From Spirochaetota bacterium (GTDB lineage Bacteria; Spirochaetota; Spirochaetia; DSM-27196; PWMO01), in NCBI GenBank assembly GCA_009908735.1, contig JAAAOR010000024.1, forward strand, positions 1 through 34,566: a stretch of DNA of 34,566 nucleotides, given 5' to 3'. Below the pieces are notes generated by a model that saw nothing but the letters and a program-made list of their open reading frames with translations, was not told the origin of the DNA and made no database searches. Positions 23,364 to 31,792 of this stretch are shown here, piece after piece. The translations under genes were made by a program, and so were the position numbers. Numbering within the stretch: position 1 is the first letter of the stretch; each line of letters begins with the position of its first letter.

Positions 23364-23391
23364 TTGACTCTAATGGTCAACTTGTTATACT
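23364..23391 (+). promoter_or_regulatory. fpr promoter with overlapping inverted repeat
   Basis: TTGACT (23364-23369), 16-bp spacer and TATACT (23386-23391). TTGACTCTAATGGTCAA (23364-23380) is a TTGAC-N7-GTCAA repeat covering the -35. The -10 ends 8 bp before GTG 23400. It is the best -35/-10 pair in the window apart from spacer length. Confidence 0.6.
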
Positions 23392-23399
23392 CCTGGAGG

Positions 23400-24071
23400 G
23401 TGGCAACTGTAACGCATGCGACACGGGAAGACGTCATATGTCGAGTACGGGCCGTCCGTCGCGCGGCTCCGCACACGGTCGTGGTACAGCTCGAGCGTCC
23501 CACCATCAATTTCGATGCCGGACAGTACGTGAGCGTCGGTTTTCCCGAGAAGATCGACATGCGCGAGTACTCGGTGTACTCGGGCCCCGACGACGACGTA
23601 CTCGAAGTGCTCGTGCGTCGGGTTGACGGAGGGCTCGTTTCGCCGCAACTTGTCGATCTCGAGCCGGGAGACCGCGTGCGTGTGGAGGGCCCGTTCGGGT
23701 TCTTTACCATACCCGAAGAGAACCGGAGTGAGCGTTTTCTCTGGGTGTCTACGGGGACGGGTATCGCGCCGTTTCGCTCATTCGTTCGCGCATATCCGGA
23801 TCTCGACTATACGCTTCTTCACGGTGTGCGCCGGATGGTCGAGTTGTACGACTGGAGCGAGTACGAGCCCGACCGCAAGGTCGCGTGCGTTTCGCGGGAG
23901 GAGGGTGGGGATTTCCGCGGACGCGTCACCGACTATTTGCGGGGCCATCCGCCGTCACCCGAGACGCAGTGTTACCTCTGCGGCAACGCCGCCATGATTT
24001 ACGAAGTCTATGATATTCTGCAGAATCAGGGTGTCGATACCGACCGCATCCATGCTGAAGTCTATTTCTGA
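23400..24071 (+). CDS. Ferredoxin/flavodoxin-NADP reductase-like flavoprotein
   Basis: This 223-residue two-domain FNR-family protein passes electrons between NAD(P)H and a small carrier through FAD. The FAD motif REYSVYSG is at 55-62 (RxYS), the NADP loop STGTGIAPFRSF at about 117-128, and CGNAAMI at 194-200. The chain ends AEVYF, with the terminal aromatic that stacks on the flavin. GTG 23400 is the only reasonable start. A GGAGG lies directly against it, too close to serve as a ribosome site, so translation is probably leaderless. miaB begins 33 bp after its stop and mtaB overlaps miaB, making a three-gene operon. FNR with flavodoxin can reduce radical-SAM enzymes, which fits the context; this is inference. 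Confidence 0.85.
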   Translation: MATVTHATREDVICRVRAVRRAAPHTVVVQLERPTINFDAGQYVSVGFPEKIDMREYSVYSGPDDDVLEVLVRRVDGGLVSPQLVDLEPGDRVRVEGPFGFFTIPEENRSERFLWVSTGTGIAPFRSFVRAYPDLDYTLLHGVRRMVELYDWSEYEPDRKVACVSREEGGDFRGRVTDYLRGHPPSPETQCYLCGNAAMIYEVYDILQNQGVDTDRIHAEVYF

Positions 24072-24104
24072 GAGACTGGATTCCAAAACAACTGGGGATT
24101 TATC

Positions 24105-25463
24105 ATGAAATACTGTCTGGTGCCCTACGGCTGTCAGATGAACATATCGGACTCCGAGCGAATCCGCTCGGTCCTCGAGGGGCTCGGCTACGAGCGAACA
24201 GAGCACGAAGAGGAGGCGAACCTCCTCGGGATTGTGGCGTGCTCGGTGCGTCAGAAAGCCATCGATAAAGTCTATTCAAAGATTCATCGCTGGAACACGT
24301 GGAAGAACCACAAGCACCTCATTACGTTTGCATCCGGCTGCATTCTCCCCGCTGACCGCGAAAAATTTCTCGACCGGTTCGACTTCGTCTTCTCCATTCA
24401 GGAGCTTCCGCAGCTCCCCGAAATGATCCGCCAGTACGGGATTCCCTCCCACGTGTCGGTAGAGGGCCTCTCCGACGCGGAGGCGGAGTCAGACCATGCG
24501 CGAGCCTACTGGAAAATCCGCCCGGAGTACGGCTCATCCTTCGAGGCCTACGTTCCAATCCAGAACGGTTGTGACAAGTTCTGCACCTTCTGTGCGGTTC
24601 CCTACACCCGCGGCCGGGAGGTCTCGCGCCCCTCGCAGGAAATCATTGCCGAGGTAGAAAGCCTGGTCGACGCGGGCTACAAGTCCATAACTCTCCTCGG
24701 GCAGAACGTCAACTCCTACGGTCTCGACAAGCGAAGCGACGAAATCGGATTCCCTGAGCTCCTACGCCGCATCGGCGAGCTCGGGCGCCGAAAGGAGCAA
24801 CGCTTCTGGGTATATTTCACCTCCCCTCACCCCCGGGACATGACCGATGAGGTGCTGGAGGTCATAGCCAAGTACGAGGTCCTGGCAAAGCAGATCCATC
24901 TACCCATCCAGTCCGGCGACGACAAGATTCTCTTCGGAATGAATCGGAACTATTCCACCTCTCGCTACCGAGCGGTCGTCGAAAGCCTCCGGCGCATCCT
25001 CCCCAAGGCAACATTATTCACCGACATCATCGTCGGCTTCCCCGGCGAGAGCGAGGAGCAATTCGAGCGTACGCGCGCAACCATGTACGAGTTCCGCTAC
25101 AACATGGCCTACGTCGCCATGTACTCCCCGCGCCCCGGGGCCACGAGCGCCCGATGGGAGGACAACGTACCGCTCGATGAGAAAAAGCGGCGGCATGCGC
25201 TCCTCTCAGAGGACCTCAAACAGGTTTCCTACGAGTACAACCGGTCCCTCATCGGCACCGAAACGACGCTCCTCGTCGAAGGCCGTGACCGCAAGCCTGG
25301 TTATCTCACCGGCAAGACCGAGGGCAGGCTCATCGTACGGTTTCCCTCCGACGACGAAAGCCTCATCGGGGAGTTTGTTACGGTGCGCCTCACCGATTGT
25401 GCGGAGCTCTCCCTCACCGGCGAGTTGGTCGGAGCCCCGCTGGCGGCGGAGGTCGGCCGATGA
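24105..25463 (+). CDS. miaB: tRNA methylthiotransferase MiaB
   Basis: This 452-residue radical-SAM methylthiotransferase adds a methylthio group to i6A37 in tRNAs that read UNN codons. The N-terminal domain has the three auxiliary-cluster cysteines C10, C46 and C79. The radical-SAM triad is C156DKFC160TFC163, followed by AVPYTRGREVSRP, and the C-terminal TRAM domain starts near residue 375. The spacing fits MiaB better than RimO. The N-terminal cluster motif opens as VPYGCQMN, the MiaB form. The ribosome site GGGG lies about 8 bp before the ATG. It forms an operon with fpr and mtaB. No miaA is in the window. Confidence 0.94.
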   Translation: MKYCLVPYGCQMNISDSERIRSVLEGLGYERTEHEEEANLLGIVACSVRQKAIDKVYSKIHRWNTWKNHKHLITFASGCILPADREKFLDRFDFVFSIQELPQLPEMIRQYGIPSHVSVEGLSDAEAESDHARAYWKIRPEYGSSFEAYVPIQNGCDKFCTFCAVPYTRGREVSRPSQEIIAEVESLVDAGYKSITLLGQNVNSYGLDKRSDEIGFPELLRRIGELGRRKEQRFWVYFTSPHPRDMTDEVLEVIAKYEVLAKQIHLPIQSGDDKILFGMNRNYSTSRYRAVVESLRRILPKATLFTDIIVGFPGESEEQFERTRATMYEFRYNMAYVAMYSPRPGATSARWEDNVPLDEKKRRHALLSEDLKQVSYEYNRSLIGTETTLLVEGRDRKPGYLTGKTEGRLIVRFPSDDESLIGEFVTVRLTDCAELSLTGELVGAPLAAEVGR

Positions 25464-26860
25464 GCGCCGGTAGGGAAATGGGGGCCAGGGTGGCGTTTCG
25501 CACCCTCGGTTGTAAGCTTAACCAGCACGAGAGCGACTCACTCGCCGAGGACTTCCGCGCGGCGGGATACGAGCTTGTACCGTTCGAAGAATCCGCCGAT
25601 GTCTACGTCCTTAACACCTGCACGGTCACCAACAAGGCCGACCGAAAGTCGCGGAACCTCCTCTACAGGACACTGCGGGCAACCGGCGCCGAGGCCGCCC
25701 GTGACGCCGCGGGCGCAGAGGCCGTCGACGGCGGCAACGACGACGCCCCTCTGGTGGTGCTCACCGGTTGCTTCGCGGAGAGCCACAAGAACGACTACGC
25801 CGGGGACAACCGCTTCCTTCTGGTGGATAACCCCCGAAAGGCACGTCTGGTTGACCTCGTCGAGGCACGCCGCCGCGGGGAGCTTACCGATCCCCACGCT
25901 CCGGACCCTGATCTCTTTGGCTACCATGCCTCCTCGGTCTATCACACCCGCAGCAGCATCAAGGTTCAGGACGGCTGCAACAATTTCTGCACCTTCTGTA
26001 TCGTGCCCTACGTGCGGGGTACGGCCTCGAGCCGTCCCGCCCACGAGGTACTGGCCGACGCCACCCGAGCCGTTGAGGGCGGGGCGCGCGAGCTGGTGCT
26101 GACCGGGGTCAACATGAGCCGCTACGACCACGAGGGCATCGGTTTTTCCGCGCTTCTCGAGCGCCTCCTCGAGCTGCCGGGCGAGTTCCGGCTTCGTATC
26201 TCCTCTCTCGAGCCGGACAGCCTCGACGATCGGTTTTTCGCGCTCCTCGCGCATCCGAAGATGTGTCCTCACCTGCATCTGTGCCTCCAGAGCGGAAGCG
26301 ATCGGATCCTCCTCAAGATGCGCCGCCAATACGATACCTCACGATTCTCCCGCTACATCGATCGAATCCGTCGCACTCGATCGGACTTCAATTTCACCAC
26401 CGACATACTCGTGGGATTCCCAGGGGAAACGGAGGAGGACTTCGAGCAGACCGCAATGATGGCGCGTCGAATCGGATTCAGCCACATCCACACGTTTCCG
26501 TATTCGGTGCGCGAGCGCACGAGGGCCGCGCGCATGACCGAGCATGTTCCGGCCGAGATGAAGGCCGAGCGGGCGGAGATCATTCGAGGGATTTCGCTGG
26601 AGAACAAGCGTCGCTACCGCGGGAGTCTCGTGGGCACGGTTGAGACACTACTGACCGAACGCACGCATCCGGAGGCCGACCGCGAGCACGGGTACGGCGA
26701 GCACTACGTGCCGATTCGTCTGTCTGGGGACGTATCGAAAGACACGGACGCTCACTCCCCGGTTAGAAACGAGTTCCTCCCCGTTCGCCTGACCGGGCTG
26801 ACGGACGACGAGGAACCGCTTCTGCTCGGCGAAGCACTCACTCCGGCACGGCAGAGCTAA
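25460..26860 (+). CDS. mtaB: tRNA t6A37 methylthiotransferase MtaB
   Basis: This 466-residue protein is the second methylthiotransferase, which converts t6A37 to ms2t6A37 in tRNAs reading ANN codons. It has auxiliary-cluster cysteines C18 (FRTLGCKLN, the MtaB form), C54 (NTCTVT) and C104 (LTGC), and the radical-SAM triad C173NNFC177TFC180 followed by IVPYVRGTASSRP. A low-complexity insert rich in Ala, Gly and Asp (about 75-95) separates C54 from C104. The ATG overlaps the miaB stop (ATGA), with GGAGG 9 bp upstream; ATG 25478 is an alternative. Two methylthiotransferases in one operon, with a flavoprotein in front, form a tRNA-modification unit. Confidence 0.93.
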   Translation: MSAGREMGARVAFRTLGCKLNQHESDSLAEDFRAAGYELVPFEESADVYVLNTCTVTNKADRKSRNLLYRTLRATGAEAARDAAGAEAVDGGNDDAPLVVLTGCFAESHKNDYAGDNRFLLVDNPRKARLVDLVEARRRGELTDPHAPDPDLFGYHASSVYHTRSSIKVQDGCNNFCTFCIVPYVRGTASSRPAHEVLADATRAVEGGARELVLTGVNMSRYDHEGIGFSALLERLLELPGEFRLRISSLEPDSLDDRFFALLAHPKMCPHLHLCLQSGSDRILLKMRRQYDTSRFSRYIDRIRRTRSDFNFTTDILVGFPGETEEDFEQTAMMARRIGFSHIHTFPYSVRERTRAARMTEHVPAEMKAERAEIIRGISLENKRRYRGSLVGTVETLLTERTHPEADREHGYGEHYVPIRLSGDVSKDTDAHSPVRNEFLPVRLTGLTDDEEPLLLGEALTPARQS

Positions 26861-26888
26861 GCCGGCGACATACGCTCCCGCCGGCTTA
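26858..26888. terminator. Bidirectional terminator hairpin between mtaB and hcp
   Basis: A perfect 10-bp stem, TAAGCCGGCG with CGCCGGCTTA, and an 11-nt loop. The left arm starts with the stop codon of mtaB. A/T ends on both sides make it usable from either strand, though no long T run is present. Confidence 0.75.
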
Positions 26889-26958
26889 TCGATCTGTGGG
26901 CGGTTGCGCGGGGGCGATCCCGAAGAGATCGCTCGCCAGGTGGACGCCCCCCCTGAGT

Positions 26959-28587
26959 CTATACGCTCATCGCCGCGAGATCGCTCTCCACGTCGGTCGT
27001 CGCCTTAAGGCCGAAGGCCTCGATAATCTTCTGCTTCACGTTCTCGGATACGAAGGCCGGCAGGGTGGGCCCGATGCGAACGCCCTTGAACCCGAGTGCG
27101 AGCAGGGCAAGCAGCACGCAGACCGCCTTCTGCTCGTACCACGCTACGGCGAAGTCGACAGGAAGGTCGTTGATGTCTTCGAGCTCGAATGCGTCTTTAA
27201 GAGTCAGGGCAATGGATGCGATCGAATAGGAGTCGTTGCACTGACCGGCGTCGAGCACCCGAGGAATACCGCCGATGTCGCCGAGATCGAGCTTGTTGTA
27301 GCGGTACTTGGCGCACCCCGATGCCATGATGACGGTGTCCTGAGGCAGTTCTTTGGCGAGGTCGGTGAAGTACTCGCGCGACTTCATCCGCCCGTCGCAG
27401 CCGCCCATCACCACGAACTTCTTGATGGCGCCGGACTTGACCGCGTCGACCACCTTGTCGGCGATCTGCTCAACCTGATGATGGGCGAAGCCGCCGATGA
27501 TCTCGCCTTCCTCGATCTGCTCGGGCGGGTCACAGGACTTCGCGAGCTCGATTACGGCAGAAAAGTCTTTGGCCTTACCGTCCTCGCGATCGGGAATGTG
27601 TTGCACGCCGGGGTAGCCGGCCATGCCGGTGGTGAATATGCGATCCTTGTAGGAGTCGCGCACCGGTGTGATGCAGTTGGTGGTCATGAGGATGGGGCCG
27701 TTAAAGCTCGCAAACTCCTTGTTCTGTCGCCACCACGAGCCGCCGTAATTGCCTTTGAGGTGATCGTACTTCTTGAAGGCCGGATAGTAGTTGGCAGGAA
27801 GCATCTCGGAGTGGGTGTAGACATCCACGCCTGTGTCCTTCGTCTGCTCGAGAAGCTCGGCCATGTCTTTGAGATCGTGGCCGGAGATGAGGATACCCGG
27901 GCGGTCTCCCGTGCCGATGTTTACCTTGGTGATCTCGGGGTGACCGTAGGTCTCGGTGTTCGCACTGTCGAGGAGTGCCATGGTCTTCACCGCGGTATTT
28001 CCCGTGGCAACCAGCACGCCGGTCAGCTCTTCGAGTGATTTGTCCTCGATGGTTGCCACAAGCTCGTCGATGACCTCTCGGTAAAGGTCTTCGTCCTCGT
28101 AGCCGAGGATGGCTGCGTGCTCCCCGTAGGCCGCAATGCCCTCGAGCCCATAGACGATGAACTCACGAAGAGAACGCACGTCCTCGTCCTCGGTGGCAAG
28201 CACCGAAGCCACCGCAAAGCCTGCCTCGAGCTCGGGCACGGACTTCGCGTCGAACGCCGCCTCTGGTGGCAGCTTCTCACCCGTGGCGTAGGTCGCGGCG
28301 AGCGCCTTCTTGCGCTCGACCGCCTCGAAGGTCAACTCGGTGATGCGGTCGGTGTCGAAGTTGGCGTTCGTAATCCTCGCGAAAAGCGCCCGCAAGATGA
28401 AGTTCCCCTCATCGGCGATGGACTCTCCGGCCGCGGCCTTCTTTTGCGCAAGATAGGCCAGACCCTTCAGGTTGTAGACCATCACGTCCATGTGATTGGC
28501 CGTTACATCTTCCTTGCCGCAGACACCGCGGGTTGTGCACCCGACGTTCTTGGCGGCTTCCTGACATTGAAAGCAAAACATGCTCAT
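26959..28587 (-). CDS. hcp: Hybrid cluster protein (hydroxylamine reductase)
   Basis: This 542-residue cytoplasmic hybrid-cluster protein reduces NO and hydroxylamine; NO reductase activity is the currently favoured role. The N-terminal cluster motif is C5xxC8-x8-C17-x5-C23, the anaerobe-type class I spacing ([4Fe-4S]), not the class II form of E. coli. Hybrid-cluster ligands are visible as the Cys in GGCDGRMK, MASGCAKY and DAGQCNDSYS and in the Glu/Lys pair of AWYEQKAV. AGGAGG lies 7 bp before the ATG. It is divergent from a Crp/Fnr regulator with an FNR-like box between them. No hcr partner is adjacent, and the FNR-like reductase at 23.4 kb is only a candidate. Confidence 0.96.
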   Translation of the reverse strand: MSMFCFQCQEAAKNVGCTTRGVCGKEDVTANHMDVMVYNLKGLAYLAQKKAAAGESIADEGNFILRALFARITNANFDTDRITELTFEAVERKKALAATYATGEKLPPEAAFDAKSVPELEAGFAVASVLATEDEDVRSLREFIVYGLEGIAAYGEHAAILGYEDEDLYREVIDELVATIEDKSLEELTGVLVATGNTAVKTMALLDSANTETYGHPEITKVNIGTGDRPGILISGHDLKDMAELLEQTKDTGVDVYTHSEMLPANYYPAFKKYDHLKGNYGGSWWRQNKEFASFNGPILMTTNCITPVRDSYKDRIFTTGMAGYPGVQHIPDREDGKAKDFSAVIELAKSCDPPEQIEEGEIIGGFAHHQVEQIADKVVDAVKSGAIKKFVVMGGCDGRMKSREYFTDLAKELPQDTVIMASGCAKYRYNKLDLGDIGGIPRVLDAGQCNDSYSIASIALTLKDAFELEDINDLPVDFAVAWYEQKAVCVLLALLALGFKGVRIGPTLPAFVSENVKQKIIEAFGLKATTDVESDLAAMSV

Positions 28588-28627
28588 TGTATTCCTCCTG
28601 TGAAGCTCTGCGTGATATCCTATGTAA

Positions 28628-28670
28628 ACTGTAGCACCGCTTTCCGGTGGCCGTCCTTGACCCAGATCAA
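28628..28670. promoter_or_regulatory. Shared hcp / regulator control region with FNR-like box
   Basis: TTGACCCAGATCAA (28657-28670) is a TTGAC-N4-ATCAA box, one base from the FNR/DNR consensus. On the reverse strand TACAGT (28633-28628) is a candidate hcp -10; the box is then centred about 42 bp upstream of the hcp start site, the class II activator position. For the regulator gene, the box ends 15 bp before GTG 28686, where binding would repress. Confidence 0.6.
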
Positions 28671-28685
28671 TTACCGAGGAAACTT

Positions 28686-29345
28686 GTGAGGAATTTTGAC
28701 GATATCGTGGGGGCGACAGATCTCCTCGGCGGACTATCCTCCCGTTCCCTGAGAAAGATCACCGAAACTCAGCGCATCAGGTCCCTGCCGAAGGGCGGTA
28801 TGCTCTTCTTCGAGGGAGACGACGGGCAGGCGATTTACGTCCTCGCAACCGGCAGCATTCGACTCTTCCGTTCCGACGATGAGGGCCGTGAGTCCATCGT
28901 TCACCTCGTGCGCCCCGGCGAGGTGTTTGCAGAGGCAGTACTCTTCGACACCGGCCGCTATCCGGTTTCGGCTCAGGCTCGCGAGGACTCACAGGTGGTA
29001 GAGATCGCCACCGCGCGCGTGCACCGATTGCTCGAGGATCCGGCATTCCGGTCCGACTTCTTCTCCACCATCATGCGCAAGCTGCGGTTTCTCGCGCAGC
29101 AGGTCTACGTGCTCTCGAGCTGCGACGTGCGCGAGCGCCTGCTCCGCTTCCTCGCCGGCCGTTTCGGAAAGAGGGCCCACTATCGCGTCGACCTCTCCAA
29201 GAAGGACGTCGCCGAGGCTATCGCCACGACGCCCGAAACCCTCTCTCGCGTTCTTGCGCGCATGGAGGAGAACGGGGAGTTGCGATGGGAGAGAGCGGAT
29301 ATAACCGTTTCCGACGATACTTGGGAGGATCTCGCCGAGGAGTAG
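28686..29345 (+). CDS. Crp/Fnr-family regulator (HcpR/DNR-like)
   Basis: This 219-residue protein has a cyclic-nucleotide-binding-like beta barrel (about 10-125), a long dimer helix and a C-terminal winged helix-turn-helix. The recognition helix carries E184TLS187R188, the ExxSR pattern by which FNR reads TTGAT/TTGAC, unlike the RExxR of CRP. The N-terminal cysteines needed for an FNR iron-sulfur cluster are missing; the only cysteine is C146. A haem- or other NO-sensing role, as in HcpR or DNR, is therefore more likely. GTG 28686, with GAGGA 5 bp upstream, is preferred to GTG 28647, which has no site and lies upstream of the box. It is divergent from hcp, its probable target. Confidence 0.88.
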   Translation: MRNFDDIVGATDLLGGLSSRSLRKITETQRIRSLPKGGMLFFEGDDGQAIYVLATGSIRLFRSDDEGRESIVHLVRPGEVFAEAVLFDTGRYPVSAQAREDSQVVEIATARVHRLLEDPAFRSDFFSTIMRKLRFLAQQVYVLSSCDVRERLLRFLAGRFGKRAHYRVDLSKKDVAEAIATTPETLSRVLARMEENGELRWERADITVSDDTWEDLAEE

Positions 29346-29395
29346 CCCGCGGGAGTAGTCGATAAGGGGTCGGCGTTAGTATCCTTCGCAGGCAG

Positions 29396-29421
29396 TAAAA
29401 TCTAATTCGTATCGATTCTTA
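29396..29421 (+). promoter_or_regulatory. mbfA promoter with iron-storage motif
   Basis: TAAAAT (29396-29401) is a strong -10 without a good -35. TAATTCGTATCGATTCTTA (29403-29421) follows and covers the expected start site. It resembles the element behind the dps -10 (9081-9098). GAGGT lies 6 bp before the TTG start. Confidence 0.45.
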
Positions 29422-29438
29422 ACAAGCGAGGTAAACAT

Positions 29439-30320
29439 TTGAGTACACAGGACATCAGCCCGGAGCTCCGAAAGGAGCTCATAAAGGCACAGAGAACCGA
29501 AATCACGGAGTACCACATCTACACGCGACTCTCGCGGGTGGTCAAGGACAAGAACAACAGCGAGGTGCTCGCACGCATCGGCCGCGAGGAGGGAAACCAC
29601 GCGGAGTTCTGGTCGCACTACACCGGCATAACCGCGAAACCCATTCGCTGGAAGCTCATCGTCTACTACTTCATGGCACGGGTGCTCGGCATCACCTTCG
29701 GCATCAAGATGATGGAGAACGGCGAGGAAGAGGCCCAGGTCAACTACGCGAAGATCATCGAAGCCATCCCCGAGGGACAAAAGGTCTACGACGAGGAAGA
29801 GGAGCACGAGGACGACCTCATCAAGATGATCGAGGAGGAGCGGCTCTCCTACATGGGATCCGTGGTTCTCGGGCTAAACGACGCCCTCGTTGAACTTACC
29901 GGCGCCCTCGCCGGCCTCACTCTCGCGCTTCAGAACACCGCCCTGATCGCCGTCGCCGGCCTCATCACCGGGATCGCAGCCAGCATGTCCATGGCGGCAT
30001 CGGAGTACCTCTCGCAGAAGTCCGAGGGCCAGGGTTCGAAGGCGGTAAAGTCGGCGGTTTACACGGGCATCGCCTACATCTTCACGGTCATCATTCTCAT
30101 CCTGCCCTACCTGCTGCTGGCAAACGTCTTCGTGGCTCTCATCGTCACCCTGGCGCTCGCGGCGGCCATCATCGCCGGCTTCAATTTCTACATCTCGGTG
30201 GCGCAGGACCTGAAGTTCGCAAGCCGCTTCTGGGAGATGACCATCCTGAGCTTCAGCATCGCCGCGCTAAGCTTCGGTATCGGCTACATCATCCGGGCCA
30301 TTTTCGGTGTCGACATCTGA
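29439..30320 (+). CDS. mbfA: MbfA-type ferritin-like/VIT1 fusion iron exporter
   Basis: This 293-residue protein joins a rubrerythrin-like diiron domain (about 10-140: ELIKAQRTEITEYHIYTRL, EEGNHAEFW, EEEEHEDDLIKMIEEER) to a VIT1/CCC1 membrane domain (about 145-293, with five hydrophobic segments and GLNDALVELTGALAGLTLAL). MbfA of alphaproteobacteria exports Fe2+ and lowers iron and peroxide stress; the same role is inferred here. The start is TTG 29439, placed by GAGGT 6 bp upstream; no in-frame ATG fits. The upstream motif shared with dps suggests common regulation. It lies 93 bp after the regulator gene on the same strand but has its own promoter. Confidence 0.9.
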   Translation: MSTQDISPELRKELIKAQRTEITEYHIYTRLSRVVKDKNNSEVLARIGREEGNHAEFWSHYTGITAKPIRWKLIVYYFMARVLGITFGIKMMENGEEEAQVNYAKIIEAIPEGQKVYDEEEEHEDDLIKMIEEERLSYMGSVVLGLNDALVELTGALAGLTLALQNTALIAVAGLITGIAASMSMAASEYLSQKSEGQGSKAVKSAVYTGIAYIFTVIILILPYLLLANVFVALIVTLALAAAIIAGFNFYISVAQDLKFASRFWEMTILSFSIAALSFGIGYIIRAIFGVDI

Positions 30321-30327
30321 TGAGTGT

Positions 30328-31638
30328 TCAGCCGGCGCCGGCCCGTTTCGCGACCGCCCCCCGCGGCGCCGGCAACCTCAGCATCACCAGCACGCCCCCG
30401 GCGAGAAGCGCCGCAACCACGCGGAAGTAGCTCCGGTAGATATCAAGCCCGGTGTAGAGCTCGCCAAAGAAGTGAAGCAGGCCGCCGGCGATGACTAGGC
30501 TCGCCAGCCCGGCGACGGAGCCTGCGACGATCTCCGCCCACAGGCCCATCTGCACCCGGCGATCCGCTACCACGGATGAAAGCAGTTGATGCTGCAGTCC
30601 AACGAGGATACCGGTCTTCGCAACACCGCCTGCGAAGAACATTACCCCCGCAAGGACGGGTGAGTACCCGGGCGGCGCCACGGCCCAGACCACTGCGACC
30701 CCGAACAGCAGGGCGGCAAACGCCACCAACAGCGGCCGCGGCCCGAGGCGGTCGGAGAGGCGGCCGTTCACGAACGCCGAGAGGATGCCACCGGCGACGA
30801 TAGTCAGAGTAAAGAGCATCGCCGTGGAGTCGGCAACGCCGTACCCGTTTTTCACGAGCACAATGGCGAAGGGATTCACCAGTACGAAGGCCGTAATGCC
30901 GGCTCCCCATGCAGCGAGCTGACGCCGGAGATCGGGCTCCCGCAGGACGTGCGGGAGGGTCCGGATGATGGCCGGACCGGCGTTCATGCTTGGCCGCCGC
31001 GATTCAGGGATCGTCGTCAGAACATAACTTCCGAAGAAGCCCACCACCGAACCCACGACAATCATCACCTGATACACCCACACTGCCTCGAAGCGACTCA
31101 TCACCAGTGAGGCCGCCGCAAGGGAAACCAGATACACGGTGTTGAAGCGGGCCATGTTGCCGAAGATGTAGCGGCCACGGCCAAGCTCCTCGGTAATCTC
31201 GCCCACCAGGGGATGGTTGTTGAGCGCCCCCACGCTTCGAAACATCGCGAAGCCGAACCCGCCCCCCAGTATCACGGCCGCACGCAACCAACCCGGCGAC
31301 GGAGGCAGAAACGGGGCGGCAACCATCACCAGAGCCGAAAGATAGCGAAGCGACCAGCACATCCCCCAGGAACGCGCAAGGCCTATGCGAGTGATGAGAA
31401 AGGTGCCCAGCAGCATAAACGGCATGGTGAGGTGAATGAAGGAGACGAGCACCGCAACCAGTGAGTCGGAGAGCCCGTTGCGAATGGCGTAGAGCGCCAG
31501 CACGTGCTCCATGAGAAACGCCACAGGCAGCGCGTTCGACATCATGAAGAGTCGAAACCGACGGCGGCCGTAGGAACGCTCCTCGGGGGAGAGCTCGTGT
31601 GGTAGCGACGGCATACGCCGCTCGATGTATCTCAGCAT
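30328..31638 (-). CDS. MFS transporter
   Basis: This 436-residue inner-membrane protein has 12 hydrophobic segments in two six-helix halves, with a long central loop (about 210-240). GRLSDRLGPRPLL corresponds to the MFS loop 8-9 motif (GxLaDrxGrR). No substrate clue is visible. The N-terminal cytoplasmic tail (ERRMPSLPHELSPEERSYG) is longer than usual. ATG 31638 has no good ribosome site; an internal Met at residue 9 is an equal choice. It converges with mbfA, with 7 bp between the stop codons, and has no partner gene. Confidence 0.85.
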   Translation of the reverse strand: MLRYIERRMPSLPHELSPEERSYGRRRFRLFMMSNALPVAFLMEHVLALYAIRNGLSDSLVAVLVSFIHLTMPFMLLGTFLITRIGLARSWGMCWSLRYLSALVMVAAPFLPPSPGWLRAAVILGGGFGFAMFRSVGALNNHPLVGEITEELGRGRYIFGNMARFNTVYLVSLAAASLVMSRFEAVWVYQVMIVVGSVVGFFGSYVLTTIPESRRPSMNAGPAIIRTLPHVLREPDLRRQLAAWGAGITAFVLVNPFAIVLVKNGYGVADSTAMLFTLTIVAGGILSAFVNGRLSDRLGPRPLLVAFAALLFGVAVVWAVAPPGYSPVLAGVMFFAGGVAKTGILVGLQHQLLSSVVADRRVQMGLWAEIVAGSVAGLASLVIAGGLLHFFGELYTGLDIYRSYFRVVAALLAGGVLVMLRLPAPRGAVAKRAGAG

Positions 31639-31792
31639 GACGGTTTCCGTGTCACAGGCTACGCGGCGAGCGGCCGTAACGGCATGTACCGATCCGAATC
31701 ATGGTATTCCTCCCGGATTTTCCCCCTGCGCGTGAAGCAGTGGCTCATTTTTCAGCGTAGCTCAATACGAACACACCCTCAAGGAGGAGGAC

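Noticed and set aside
22430..23626. Forward open frame of 398 codons across the MATE gene
   Set aside because: It is antisense to a clear MATE transporter, highly charged and low in hydrophobic structure, and runs through the divergent promoter region.
26896..28038. Long forward open frame of 380 codons inside hcp
   Set aside because: It is the antisense shadow of the hcp gene; its composition mirrors hcp codon bias and it has no ribosome site or recognisable domain.
28657..28670. Start of the Crp/Fnr regulator at GTG 28647, which would put the box inside the gene
   Set aside because: That start has no ribosome site, while GTG 28686 has GAGGA at 5 bp, leaving the box in the control region.
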